Of a DNA stretch of 64,000 bases, positions 33,991 through 42,264 are shown one piece after another. The stretch comes from CAYRYU01 sp964428355 (GTDB taxonomy: Bacteria; Muiribacteriota; Ozemobacteria; Ozemobacterales; Ozemobacteraceae). The translations under genes were made by a program, and so were the position numbers. The stretch covers positions 66,377 to 130,376 of the forward strand of contig CAYRYU010000007.1 of the NCBI GenBank assembly GCA_964428355.1, read 5' to 3'. The notes below the pieces were generated by a model. That model was not told the origin of the DNA and ran no database searches. It saw nothing but the letters and a program-made list of their open reading frames with translations. Every line of letters begins with the position of its first letter. Within the stretch, counting starts at the first letter, position 1.

Positions 33991-34142
33991 TCTGGTTTTT
34001 CTTCTTCACATCCCTCGGAGTCGCTCTGACCCTCTTCCTACTGACTCTCAAGACCCTGATGCGGTTGGGATGGAAAACCTGGCTGGGCGGTTTTGCCTAT
34101 ATGGCAGCCTTGTTCCTGCTGGTTTTCAAACTCCCGGCCTGA
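33987..34142 (+). CDS. Small two-helix membrane protein
   Basis: 51 residues. The ATG overlaps the upstream stop (ATGA). It has two hydrophobic helices (MIWFFFFTSLGVALTLFLLT and GGFAYMAALFLLVFKLPA) joined by a basic loop KTLMRLGWKTW. It is probably an inner-membrane protein cotranslated with the lipoprotein. No family is known to me. Confidence 0.65.
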   Translation: MIWFFFFTSLGVALTLFLLTLKTLMRLGWKTWLGGFAYMAALFLLVFKLPA

Positions 34143-34431
34143 AGTTTTCTCCGGGGGCCCGCCCGCAGATCATGCAGATGGGCGCAGGTCCGATCCGATT
34201 TTAGCCATCTGCGGAAGTCCGAGGCATCTGCGGAAAAGATTCTTTGTCAGTTGCTGGGGCTTCTCTTTTTCGGAGAATCCCGGATCGGGGATGGATTTTC
34301 GCGGCGAAACCCTGTAGAATTTTCGATGTTCAGGTTTTTCGGTACTTCCCTGTGCCCGGCTTTGGGGAGACTGGAATCGCAGCCCGCGGAACGCGGGAAA
34401 CTCGAGGAATTCAACATTTTGGAGGAGAGAC

Positions 34432-34824
34432 ATGAATCTTCCTTTCGGAGAAATCAAGGAAAACCGTCTTACCGTGAATTTCAGCTCGGCCGACTACTCC
34501 GTCGCCGCTGTCCTGACCGCCGTCAAGGAAAGGTGCGACATGTTCGGGGAGATGAAAGTCAGCTTCCTGGGCGCTTGTACCGACGTCCCGGCAGGCCCCT
34601 CTCCGGTTTTCAGGCCCGTGAATATCAACGCGATCTTCGAATACAAGGGCAGCGATGAGCCACGCCCCATACTCGAGAAGGTCTACTGCCACCTCTGGGA
34701 GGCCGTCGCCCTGACCTTCCCCAACGAGGCGACCTGGGCGACCGCGAAGGGCGATTTCGCCCAGTTCATTTCGGCCCAGGCTGACCTGATCAGGGCCAGG
34801 GTCGAAAGCAACAAGGCCGATTGA
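34432..34824 (+). CDS. Hypothetical small soluble protein upstream of CHSA-tail gene
   Basis: 130 residues with no signal or membrane segment. It starts MNLPFGEIKENRLTVNFSSA and ends with a helix (FAQFISAQADLIRARVESNK). GGAGGAGA precedes the ATG. It reads directly into the membrane-protein gene, overlapping a possible TTG start there, so it is probably the first gene of the operon with the radical SAM enzyme. No recognised domain. A TAGAAT -10-like box lies about 115 bp upstream. Confidence 0.72.
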   Translation: MNLPFGEIKENRLTVNFSSADYSVAAVLTAVKERCDMFGEMKVSFLGACTDVPAGPSPVFRPVNINAIFEYKGSDEPRPILEKVYCHLWEAVALTFPNEATWATAKGDFAQFISAQADLIRARVESNKAD

Positions 34825-34832
34825 GAAAGGAT

Positions 34833-36620
34833 ATGCGACGCAAGCGGGAGATGCAGTCCCTCCACCTTTCGTCGAGGTCACGGGGCGCCTCCGAGGGCCC
34901 GACCCCGTATTCCCCGGAGTTCCCCATTCCGGGAACGATCATCTTTTTCCTCCTGTTGGTTGCCTTTTTGACCGTCGGGCCATCAGGGGCGATTGCAGGG
35001 CCGTCCGTGAAGTGGCAGTGGATCGAAACGGATCTCAGCCTGACGGGAACCGGCCACGCGATCGTGGTGACCAAGCTCCGTGTTCTCGTCCAGAGCGGTA
35101 CGATGGGCGGATACGACTACGAGGGGGTCGCGGGAAACCCTGAGTTCATAAAGGACAAATGTCTTGTACTTTTCCAGAACCGCACCAGTTTCCCACTGAA
35201 GGTCGTCCACCAGGGGGGCTCGAAATACGCCGTCGACATCGCCACTTCCGACCGCGTCCCCCAGGGGCAGACGGCCACGTTCATCCTGACCTACTCGGTC
35301 AATCTGCTCCAATCAGGTCACATGGGCATCACGAAAAAGGCCGGCTCCGACGAGGAGCTGGTTTTCCTCGACTGGGCCGATCCGGGTTGGGAAACCGGGC
35401 TGGAGCGCCGGGCGGTATTCGTCAATCTTCCGTACAAGGTTTCCTCGGGACAGGTCAACGCCGCCGAATGGCGGGAGAAGATCCTGACCGAATCGTTCAT
35501 GAACTCCCGGTACAAGATCGACTATTCCGGAAAGCGCGACGACAAGGGGGTTTTCTGGCTTTCCCAGACCCTCTTCGCGGAGAACACGGGAGCCAGGGCA
35601 CCCATGGAAGTGAAGGAGTACTTTCCGAAGAAGATCTTCACCGCGTTCGATTTCAAGGGCGTGAAGCCCGTTCCTTCCGGTTCGGGGCGGAACCGGGGTG
35701 AACTAGGATTCCCCATGGGGTCGACCGGACTGTCCGGGGGCCCTTCGGCCGACAGGAAAGCGAAACTCATGGCCGGATTCTGTCTCGCAGGGTTCATGGC
35801 AATGGCGCTTTTCCTTCTCCGTTTCAAACGGCGGGAGGTAGCACGCCAGGTTTCAGGACTCCCCGACCTTTCCTGGGAAGGCGAAGGCTGGGAACCCCCA
35901 AAAATCCAGGTCGCGAGCTTCAGGAAGAACGGGAAGATCGCCGACCTTTCCGTCATCGAGGCGATGCTTCTGCTCGATTTCCCCGTTACGAAAATCCTTG
36001 CCTGCATCGTCTCCCAGCTCGAATCCTCGGGTCTGATCAAGGTCGCGGACCTCCACCCCCTCCGGGTCAGGTTTCCCACCGGAAAACCATACAGCGACGA
36101 TCAGTATGAGCAGCTTTTCATCGAATCCGTCGATGCCGAGGGGCGCGTCTCCCCGGAAATGGCCAAGAGCATCTTCCACCGCCTCGTCGACAAGATCCAG
36201 GAAAAAACATGGGATTGCGACGTGGACGCCACGAAGGCCCATTACCGCGCGGAGTTCGAGCGGGCCGGGAAGGCGAGCGAGGAAGCCAGCGTTCCCGTCC
36301 GTTACCGCCGGTACCGGTCGACCTACATCAGCACGTGGTACGATCACCATTACCATCGCTCCACCGGTTCGACCTATCCCCGGGATACCAGGACCCGCGT
36401 CGCCGAACTCGAGGGCGGAATCGGACAGGTTGAAGGGGTTCCTTCGAACGTTTCCCTGGGCGATTACGTCAAATCGGACGCATGCCACGCAGCTTGCTAC
36501 GTCCATACCGCCTGCCACGATGCATGCCACAGCGCATGTCATTCGGCATGTCACTCGGCCTGCCATTCGGCCTGTCATTCGGCATGCCATAGCGCATGCG
36601 TCAGCGGAGGGGCGAGATGA
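34833..36620 (+). CDS. Membrane protein with (Cys-His-Ser-Ala)n C-terminal tail
   Basis: 595 residues. An N-terminal TM (IIFFLLLVAFLTVGPSGAIA) precedes a 270-residue extracytoplasmic beta domain, a second TM (AGFCLAGFMAMALFLLRF, about 310-327), a cytoplasmic helical domain (SVIEAMLLLDFPVTKILACI) and a tail. The layout resembles DUF2207-type membrane proteins. Residues 551-589 hold ten Cys and nine His: CHAA, CYVHTA, CHDA, six CHSA units and a last Cys. Ser, His, Cys and Ala codons vary between units, so the peptide itself is under selection. The start may instead be the TTG at 34821, which has AAGG at better spacing. The radical SAM gene overlaps the stop by ATGA. Confidence 0.85.
   Translation: MRRKREMQSLHLSSRSRGASEGPTPYSPEFPIPGTIIFFLLLVAFLTVGPSGAIAGPSVKWQWIETDLSLTGTGHAIVVTKLRVLVQSGTMGGYDYEGVAGNPEFIKDKCLVLFQNRTSFPLKVVHQGGSKYAVDIATSDRVPQGQTATFILTYSVNLLQSGHMGITKKAGSDEELVFLDWADPGWETGLERRAVFVNLPYKVSSGQVNAAEWREKILTESFMNSRYKIDYSGKRDDKGVFWLSQTLFAENTGARAPMEVKEYFPKKIFTAFDFKGVKPVPSGSGRNRGELGFPMGSTGLSGGPSADRKAKLMAGFCLAGFMAMALFLLRFKRREVARQVSGLPDLSWEGEGWEPPKIQVASFRKNGKIADLSVIEAMLLLDFPVTKILACIVSQLESSGLIKVADLHPLRVRFPTGKPYSDDQYEQLFIESVDAEGRVSPEMAKSIFHRLVDKIQEKTWDCDVDATKAHYRAEFERAGKASEEASVPVRYRRYRSTYISTWYDHHYHRSTGSTYPRDTRTRVAELEGGIGQVEGVPSNVSLGDYVKSDACHAACYVHTACHDACHSACHSACHSACHSACHSACHSACVSGGAR
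36483..36599 (+). repeat. Tetrapeptide repeat region (CHSA)6 with variants
   Basis: 117 bp of 12-bp units coding Cys-His-x-Ala. Synonymous changes (TGC/TGT, CAC/CAT, AGC/TCG, GCA/GCC) occur between units, unlike a fresh slippage repeat. Confidence 0.95.
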
Positions 36621-38197
36621 CGTGTTGCGGTGGGAAAAAGGCCACAACCGCTGCCGGAGATACCCAAGAGCAGGGCAAGGTAGATGTCCCCGCCCGGGAG
36701 CGGTTTCCCCTCGACTGGGTTGACAGCTTCATCTGCGAGATACGGCCCCACGTATTCCTTCGTGAAACTGACGGAATGCTGATCCTGCTCCCGAACCAGT
36801 CCTACCGCCTGAACACCCAGGGAATGAAGCTTCTGGGCGCTCTCCTTCGCGGGAAGACCCTTTCCCAGATTCTGGCTGGGCGGGAGCTCCCGGACAAAGT
36901 CCGGGAGGATATCTTCTTCTTCCTCACGGGAATCGCGGAAATGATGAAGGGCTGCCTCGGGGAGGGTCGCAACAGGCCCGGGGTGGAAACGATAGAGTAC
37001 AAGAGGCCCTACCACTCGCTTCCCATCCTTTCGGAGGTGGCCCTGACCTATCGATGCAACCTGTCCTGCCGTTTCTGTTACGCGGGAAGCAAATGGGGAA
37101 ATTCCACATCGGAGATGAAAACCGACGAGGTCATCGGCATCCTGGGCATGATCCGCCGGCAGGCGGAGGTGCCGTCCGTGTCATTCACGGGCGGGGAACC
37201 CACCCTTCGGGACGATCTTCCCCGCCTGATCTCGGAAGCGGCTTCGCTCGGACTTCGGGTTAACCTCATCACCAACGGAACTCTTGTAACGACGGCGATG
37301 GCGGAGGAGTTCCGGAAGGCCGGGCTCGCTTCGGCCCAGGTAAGCCTCGAAGGTCCGGATGCCGAGACCCACGAGTCACTTACGGGAACCCCCGGGTCCT
37401 TCGACTCGACCCTTGCCGGAATCGATTCGATCCGGCGGGCGGGGATTTCCGTCCACTGCAATTCCACGATCAACGGGGCCAATGTCGGGCGCATGACCGC
37501 GATGCCCGCTCTCGCCCGGAAGTTGGGTCTCGAGCGCCTTTCGATGAACATGGTCATTCCCTCCCCCTGGTTGAAGGATCACGCCCCGGACATGATCGTT
37601 AAATACTCAAAGATCGGCCCGATCGTGCTCGAAATAAAGGAAAGGGCCCGGGCCGAGGGCCTGAAATTCCTCTGGTACTCCCCCACCCCGTATTGTCTAT
37701 TCAACCCGATCGCCCACAACCTCGGCAACAAGGGATGCGCCGCATGCGACGGGCTTTTGAGCATCGACCCGGCGGGGAAGGTGATTCCCTGCTCCAGTTT
37801 CTTCGAGGCCCAGGGCTCCCTTGTTACCTCGACGTTCAGCGACGTCTGGAATTCCCCCGGAGCGGCCGCGATCAGGGGAAAATCCCGGGCCCCGGAGGCG
37901 TGCAGGGCCTGTGACAGGTTCGAACTCTGCGAGGGCGCCTGCCCGCTGTACTGGGAAACGATCGGGACCGGTGAACTCGAGGGCACGAGCCCCACGAGGG
38001 GGCGAATGTGCCCGAACAGCCAGGACGAACCGCAGGATGCGGCAGTGTCGGGCCAGGGCCACGGATGGCCCGTCCTTGGCCCGACGGACGCGGTCCTTGA
38101 GGGAACGAGCCCCACGAGGGGGCGAATGTGCCCGAACAGCCAGGATGGCGCGGTCCTTGAGGGCACCCGGCCCAAGAAGGAGGCGCAATGCCCGTAA
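36617..38197 (+). CDS. Radical SAM/SPASM enzyme with PqqD-like N-terminus
   Basis: 526 residues from the ATG at 36617 (GGAGGGG upstream, ATGA overlap). Residues 1-8 are MTCCGGKK. A PqqD/RRE-like peptide-binding domain (about 30-115) contains ETDGMLILLPNQSYRLNTQG. The radical SAM core has CNLSCRFC (Cys147, 151, 154) for the 4Fe-4S cluster and GGEPTLR. The SPASM domain shows Cys377-x9-G-x4-Cys392 and CRACDRFELCEGAC for auxiliary clusters. Such enzymes modify peptides or protein tails; the CHSA tail next door is the obvious candidate. Residues about 455-517 are the 120+60-bp dispersed repeat, inserted before the final EAQCP, which may hold the last SPASM Cys. Confidence 0.92.
   Translation: MTCCGGKKATTAAGDTQEQGKVDVPARERFPLDWVDSFICEIRPHVFLRETDGMLILLPNQSYRLNTQGMKLLGALLRGKTLSQILAGRELPDKVREDIFFFLTGIAEMMKGCLGEGRNRPGVETIEYKRPYHSLPILSEVALTYRCNLSCRFCYAGSKWGNSTSEMKTDEVIGILGMIRRQAEVPSVSFTGGEPTLRDDLPRLISEAASLGLRVNLITNGTLVTTAMAEEFRKAGLASAQVSLEGPDAETHESLTGTPGSFDSTLAGIDSIRRAGISVHCNSTINGANVGRMTAMPALARKLGLERLSMNMVIPSPWLKDHAPDMIVKYSKIGPIVLEIKERARAEGLKFLWYSPTPYCLFNPIAHNLGNKGCAACDGLLSIDPAGKVIPCSSFFEAQGSLVTSTFSDVWNSPGAAAIRGKSRAPEACRACDRFELCEGACPLYWETIGTGELEGTSPTRGRMCPNSQDEPQDAAVSGQGHGWPVLGPTDAVLEGTSPTRGRMCPNSQDGAVLEGTRPKKEAQCP
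37982..38170 (+). repeat. Dispersed 180-bp repeat block, copy 2 (inside radical SAM gene)
   Basis: GGGCACGAGCCCCACGAGGG at 37981 recurs at 38101 with one change, giving a 120-bp and a 60-bp unit; the boundary returns at 38161. The extra 60 bp in the first unit contains a hairpin with stem GTCGGGCCA (38047-38055) / TGGCCCGAC (38077-38085). It is read in the same frame as copy 1 (GRMCPNSQD). Confidence 0.93.
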
Positions 38198-39135
38198 CCG
38201 CGCGGAAGATTTCCACACCCGCCCCGGAGGACCCCCCACTTCTGACTGGGTTCGTGATTCCCCTTCTGGTTTTCGTCATCGGGGTCTATCTCCAGATCGA
38301 GTATTCCGGCTCCCTCGGACTCATGTTCGTTGGAACGGCCATCATGATCCCATACATCTCCTGGTCGCAGGATCCCGCCCTGAATCTCGTTCCGTCCCTC
38401 GAGGCCGGGAAGAGATGGGTCGCATCGACTCCGACCGAGATCGCCAGAATCAAGAAGAAGATGGAACTCGTTCAGAATTTCGGGCCTGGCTGTCTGTCGA
38501 TTCTTGTCAAGTTCTTCGCATTCATATTCCTTCTTGGGGCGGGTTTGGGCATCGCAGGCTTCATCACACAATCAGCGACGAGATCCGTGACCGAGGATAT
38601 CCTCGGCGCCTTCATCTTGGACACGTTCGTACTTCTCGCCGCGTATTTCGGATTGTTCCGCCAGGGCCTCTGGACGCCTGACCTGATCGCCTTCAAGCTT
38701 CCCGTTTTCGAAGCGCTGCTCTCCCAGTTGCCGGGCCTGGGAATGGGGAAATGGTCCCGGGAGTTCCAACTCGAGTTGACGAAGAGCAAGAACGGTGAGG
38801 TCCCCACCGACGTCAAGCTTGTACTCAAACCGCCCGATTGCCCCAAGGAATTCATCGGTATCCAGTCCCAGGTCGCGATCAACCGCGGGGGGGCATACGT
38901 CTATTTCGTCGTTATCACGAAGACCGGTCTGGAGATCGGTCGCCCGGAGGGGTCCAGCAAGGACGTGATCGAGATGAAGGCGGACAAGGAGGTCAACATC
39001 CTCGTGATCCGCCAGTATGCCGACAAGCACGGCGGTTACATCACCAGCGAGGGCGAGCAGACCCGCCTCCTCTGCCTGGCCCAGCAGGCCACGGAAATGA
39101 CGGTGGGAAAAACCGGAGATGTTGCTCAGGTCTGA
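38188..39135 (+). CDS. Four-helix membrane protein in radical SAM operon
   Basis: 315 residues; AAGGAGG precedes the ATG, and the gene overlaps the radical SAM gene by 10 bp. TM segments lie at about 20-37, 44-58, 107-127 and 140-160; a soluble C-terminal domain of about 130 residues (SREFQLELTKSKNGEVPTDV; GGAYVYFVVITKTGLEIGRP) follows. I do not recognise the family. Its place suggests it acts with the CHSA-tail membrane protein, perhaps in its assembly or anchoring. Confidence 0.78.
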   Translation: MPVTARKISTPAPEDPPLLTGFVIPLLVFVIGVYLQIEYSGSLGLMFVGTAIMIPYISWSQDPALNLVPSLEAGKRWVASTPTEIARIKKKMELVQNFGPGCLSILVKFFAFIFLLGAGLGIAGFITQSATRSVTEDILGAFILDTFVLLAAYFGLFRQGLWTPDLIAFKLPVFEALLSQLPGLGMGKWSREFQLELTKSKNGEVPTDVKLVLKPPDCPKEFIGIQSQVAINRGGAYVYFVVITKTGLEIGRPEGSSKDVIEMKADKEVNILVIRQYADKHGGYITSEGEQTRLLCLAQQATEMTVGKTGDVAQV

Positions 39136-39200
39136 GCGCATGGAAGAGTGGCCCCCTTTGGCCCTTTTCCTCCACTTTTCACGAGGGGTTCCTTCCCCGT

Positions 39201-39668
39201 TCAGAGATTCCCAAGCAAGGAAATCAAAAGGCCCGTAAACAGCAGGGGAACGAATCCCAGCATGAGATTGGTTGCTTCCGTGATCGGGGCCATTCCGATG
39301 GTGAAGACCGCTTTGAGGAACCTCAGGTCGGCTTCGTAGGCTTCGATCATTGCGTGAACGAGGAACTTCACGGATTCGGGGCGCTTGTCCATGAATTCCG
39401 AATGGACGGGAACCGGCGGGAATTCCCCGCTGGCTCCGAGGATTTCCCAAAGTTCACCACCCTTGCTCAGACCTTGTGCCGTCTCATTGAAGATGCGGGC
39501 AGCAAAAGCATTGGGGGCGACATCCCTGGCTTTTCGAAAAGCTTCGATATGGGGCACCCCGTCCTCCATCCAGAGGTAAACCACCCTCAATGTCTGGAGG
39601 AACCAGAGCTTCCTGAGGATTCCACCGAAAACGGGAACCCGAACGATCAGGTCCGACAGTGAATCCAT
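39201..39668 (-). CDS. Single GspF-type domain protein
   Basis: 155 residues resembling one half of a GspF/PilC inner-membrane protein: VPVFGGILRKLWFLQTLRVV, GVPHIEAFRKARDVAPNAFA and a final hydrophobic helix GFVPLLFTGLLISLLGNL. The canonical protein has two such domains. It lies 22 bp after the two-domain gene on the same strand, so both are likely cotranscribed. No secretion ATPase (GspE) or pilin is in the window. Confidence 0.82.
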   Translation of the reverse strand: MDSLSDLIVRVPVFGGILRKLWFLQTLRVVYLWMEDGVPHIEAFRKARDVAPNAFAARIFNETAQGLSKGGELWEILGASGEFPPVPVHSEFMDKRPESVKFLVHAMIEAYEADLRFLKAVFTIGMAPITEATNLMLGFVPLLFTGLLISLLGNL

Positions 39669-39690
39669 GATGGTATCCTCCGTTCAGGTT

Positions 39691-40761
39691 TCAAGGGTTG
39701 ATCGGAAGCATCCACGCCAGATAGGTGGCAAAATGCGACAGGAGGATGACGGTGAGCTGTGCGATGAGCAAGAGGGGAGGCATCAGACCGGCCACCAGTT
39801 CGAGCTTCCGATCCGTTTCCGCCTCCAGGCAATCAGCGACGAAAGCAAGGGAATGAGGAAGGGTCCCCATCTCCTCCCCCGCGCGAAGGCGTTTGAGTGA
39901 TAACGTCGAGAGAAAGTCCGACCCCTCCAGGGCCGAAACCAGGGATTTCCCGCTCCGTATCCTCGAGCGGACGCCATCCAGTTCCAGTTGAAGGAACCTG
40001 TTCTGGACGATCTCCCCGGAACTTTCGAGCGCTGATAGGATCGGGACTCCCGATTCTATCAAGATTCCCAGGGAACGGCAGAAAGAAACCGCCTTGTGGT
40101 CCTTCACGATCCGGCCGATTACCGGAAAAGAAAGGAAGAGACGGTCTTTCCACCCTGGATTGAGGCGGAAAAGGCCCCCGCCGAAAATGTAGAAGGCGGT
40201 CCCCCCACCGAGAAGGAAGAGGATCCCCTCGTTGATCACAAGAAAAACACGAATGAGCAACGGGGATTGGGCAGGCTCGAAACCCCATGCAAACTGCGAA
40301 GTATCGAGGAGACTGATCAACATGATGCTTACCATCCCCCAGATCACACAAAAGGATCTGGGGTAGATGACCAGCCAATGCCCAAGGCTCGACCTTAGTT
40401 TCTCCGTTCGGATCCTGGCGCGAGCCAGGAGTCCGAAGAATTGGGCCAGAAGCCCCGTCTTTTCCGCCGTTTGCGCGTACACCAGGAAGGTCTGATCGAA
40501 CACCCTGGGGAATTTTGCAAAAGCGATCGAGGGGGGAACACCCGCATCCAAGTCACGTCCCAGACGGTGGAAAACGCGCCTCATCACGGGACTTTCGACG
40601 CTTTTTTCGATCCTTTTGACGGTCTCCCGCAGATCGAAACCTCCGCCCAGGAAGCTGTCGAAAAGCCAATAGACGGTGACCATTTCCGCGGGATCAACCC
40701 TCAGAAAGCAGTCCCCATCCAGATTTCCGAGATTTTCCCCAATCCCCGAAGTGCAACCCAT
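39691..40761 (-). CDS. GspF/PilC-type inner-membrane protein
   Basis: 356 residues with two type II secretion F domains. Domain 1 (about 28-150) contains LWFLF-like VYWLFDSFLGGGFDLRETVK and FDQTFLVYAQTAEKTGLLA; domain 2 (about 215-345) contains FPVIGRIVKDHKAVSFCRSL and AGEEMGTLPHSLAFVADCLE. Membrane helices occur near 170-190, 205-225 and at the end. In type II secretion and type IV pilus machines this protein forms the inner-membrane platform. GGAGG precedes the ATG. It is truncated at the N-terminus relative to PilC (about 400 residues). Confidence 0.88.
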   Translation of the reverse strand: MGCTSGIGENLGNLDGDCFLRVDPAEMVTVYWLFDSFLGGGFDLRETVKRIEKSVESPVMRRVFHRLGRDLDAGVPPSIAFAKFPRVFDQTFLVYAQTAEKTGLLAQFFGLLARARIRTEKLRSSLGHWLVIYPRSFCVIWGMVSIMLISLLDTSQFAWGFEPAQSPLLIRVFLVINEGILFLLGGGTAFYIFGGGLFRLNPGWKDRLFLSFPVIGRIVKDHKAVSFCRSLGILIESGVPILSALESSGEIVQNRFLQLELDGVRSRIRSGKSLVSALEGSDFLSTLSLKRLRAGEEMGTLPHSLAFVADCLEAETDRKLELVAGLMPPLLLIAQLTVILLSHFATYLAWMLPINP

Positions 40762-41065
40762 CGTTCGCCTCCGCCATTTCTTCTCTCAAACCTGGAACAG
40801 CAATCCGCGTGCCGGGGCGGAGAAAGGCTTCGGTGAACGTCCGGAGCCGGTTTGCAGGGGCTGGTCAGGAATGACCTACCTAATGGGGCCCAGACATGTG
40901 CGATCCCCCGCACACTCGTGGGAAACGGAAAGCCGAGAAGGCGAAGAGGCTCACCACAAAGATGCAAAGGACACCAAGATCACGAAGGCCAAAGAATCTG
41001 AGGTATGGCCCTTGTTTAGCCTCGGTGGCCTTTGTGCCCTTGGTTCCTTTGTGGTTTTCCCCGGT
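40762..41065. repeat. Non-coding region with long imperfect inverted repeat
   Basis: 304 bp without a gene. From about 40948 it reads GGCTCACCACAAAGATGCAA..., and the other strand from about 41060 reads AAACCACAAAGGAACCAAGG..., forming an imperfect inverted repeat about 110 bp long. The ACCACAAAG-type element is familiar from many bacterial genomes. It resembles the element at 7.5 kb in plan, though not in exact sequence. Confidence 0.7.
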
Positions 41066-42085
41066 TCAGGATTTGCCGCCGAAAAGGTCGAAAACCCCTT
41101 TGAGGGCTGAGCCTTCTTCCTTGCCTCCCCCATGCTGACGGGCGGCAGCGTGGATCCTCGTTGCGAACCTCGAGAAGGGGATCGATTGCAGCCAGATCCG
41201 GCCAGGGCCGGTGAGGGTGGCCAGGAAAAGCCCTTCCCCGCCGAAGAAAACCGATTTGACCTCCTTGAGCATCTCTACATCGAACGTCACGGAGGGTTGG
41301 TATCCGACAACGCAGCCGGTATCCACCTTTATAACCTCGCCGGGGCGGAGATCCTTCGAAATGATCGTCCCACCGGCATGGCAGAAGACCAGACCGTCTC
41401 CCTCGAGCTTCTGCATGATGAACCCCTCACCCCCGAAAAGCCCAACCCCGACGTTCTTCTGGACTTCGATCCCGATCGCGACACCCTTTGCCCCGCAGAG
41501 GAATGCCTCCTTCTGGCAGATCATCGTTCCACCCAGTTCCTTGAGGTCCAGGACGATGATCTTTCCGGGGTAAGGGGCGGCGAAAGCTACTTTGGCTTTT
41601 CCCTCGCCCTTGTGGGTAAAGATGGTCATGAACAGACTTTCCCCGGTGAGGATCCGCTTTCCGGCCCCCTTGATCGCGCCCCACCAGCCGGCTTCCTGCT
41701 TCGCGGAACCATCCCCGAAGATTGTTTCCATGTGGATCGACTTGTCCATGTACATCATCGCCCCGGCTTCTGCGAGAACCGACTCGTTGGGGTCCAGCTC
41801 GATTTCCACGAACTGCATGTCGTCACCGAAAATGTCGTAGTCGATGACGTCGGCCACCGTCTTTCCGGGAATCGGAAGAGGGGGAAGGGTGGATTCGAGG
41901 GCCTTGGCCCCGGCGAACTGCGGTATCTGCGACAGGGGGGTCCAGCCTGTGGTCACCCCTTCCGCGTGGGCCATCGTCTCCATTTTCAGTGCCCCGCTCT
42001 GGAGGCGGGAAAGGATGTCCTCTGCCCCCATCGGCCCCTGCGTTTGCCCCGCCACCACGACGAACCACATTTTCGCATCCTGCAT
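41066..42085 (-). CDS. GYF_2-AIM24 family protein
   Basis: 339 residues from the ATG at 42085, which has GGAGGG upstream; the longer frame has no ribosome binding site. Residues 1-55 are a GYF_2 domain (WFVVVAGQTQGPMGAEDILS, GWTPLSQIPQF), a proline-peptide-binding fold. Residues about 80-310 are an AIM24-type beta-helix (VEIELDPNESVLAEAGAMMY; KKVSFFGGEGLF-like region VFFGGEGLFLATLTGPG). Bacterial AIM24 proteins are soluble trimers of unclear role. No clear operon partner. Confidence 0.9.
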   Translation of the reverse strand: MQDAKMWFVVVAGQTQGPMGAEDILSRLQSGALKMETMAHAEGVTTGWTPLSQIPQFAGAKALESTLPPLPIPGKTVADVIDYDIFGDDMQFVEIELDPNESVLAEAGAMMYMDKSIHMETIFGDGSAKQEAGWWGAIKGAGKRILTGESLFMTIFTHKGEGKAKVAFAAPYPGKIIVLDLKELGGTMICQKEAFLCGAKGVAIGIEVQKNVGVGLFGGEGFIMQKLEGDGLVFCHAGGTIISKDLRPGEVIKVDTGCVVGYQPSVTFDVEMLKEVKSVFFGGEGLFLATLTGPGRIWLQSIPFSRFATRIHAAARQHGGGKEEGSALKGVFDLFGGKS

Positions 42086-42264
42086 GGAAAACCCTCCTGT
42101 ATGGTTTCTCGAAAAAACCATACCCCAAATGCCCGACCCGCGCAAGAACCGAGGAATTCCGGGCTCCGAAAGGCGAACCCGGGTCTTTTTTGGATTTTCT
42201 TTCCCGGTGGTTTGGATTAAGATGGGGTTACGGGTCCTCAATTCCCAGGAAAAGGATGAACGAA

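Noticed and set aside
36483..36599. CHSA repeats as a simple slippage artefact
   Set aside because: Synonymous differences between units argue for protein-level selection rather than recent slippage or assembly error.
34821..36620. His-Xaa-Ser (Hxs) repeat system
   Set aside because: The unit here is Cys-His-Ser-Ala, not His-x-Ser, and only one radical SAM gene is present where the Hxs system has two.
37980..38170. Repeat block as a CRISPR array
   Set aside because: Only two cores per locus at 120-bp and 60-bp spacing, lying inside coding sequence, with no variable spacers or cas genes.
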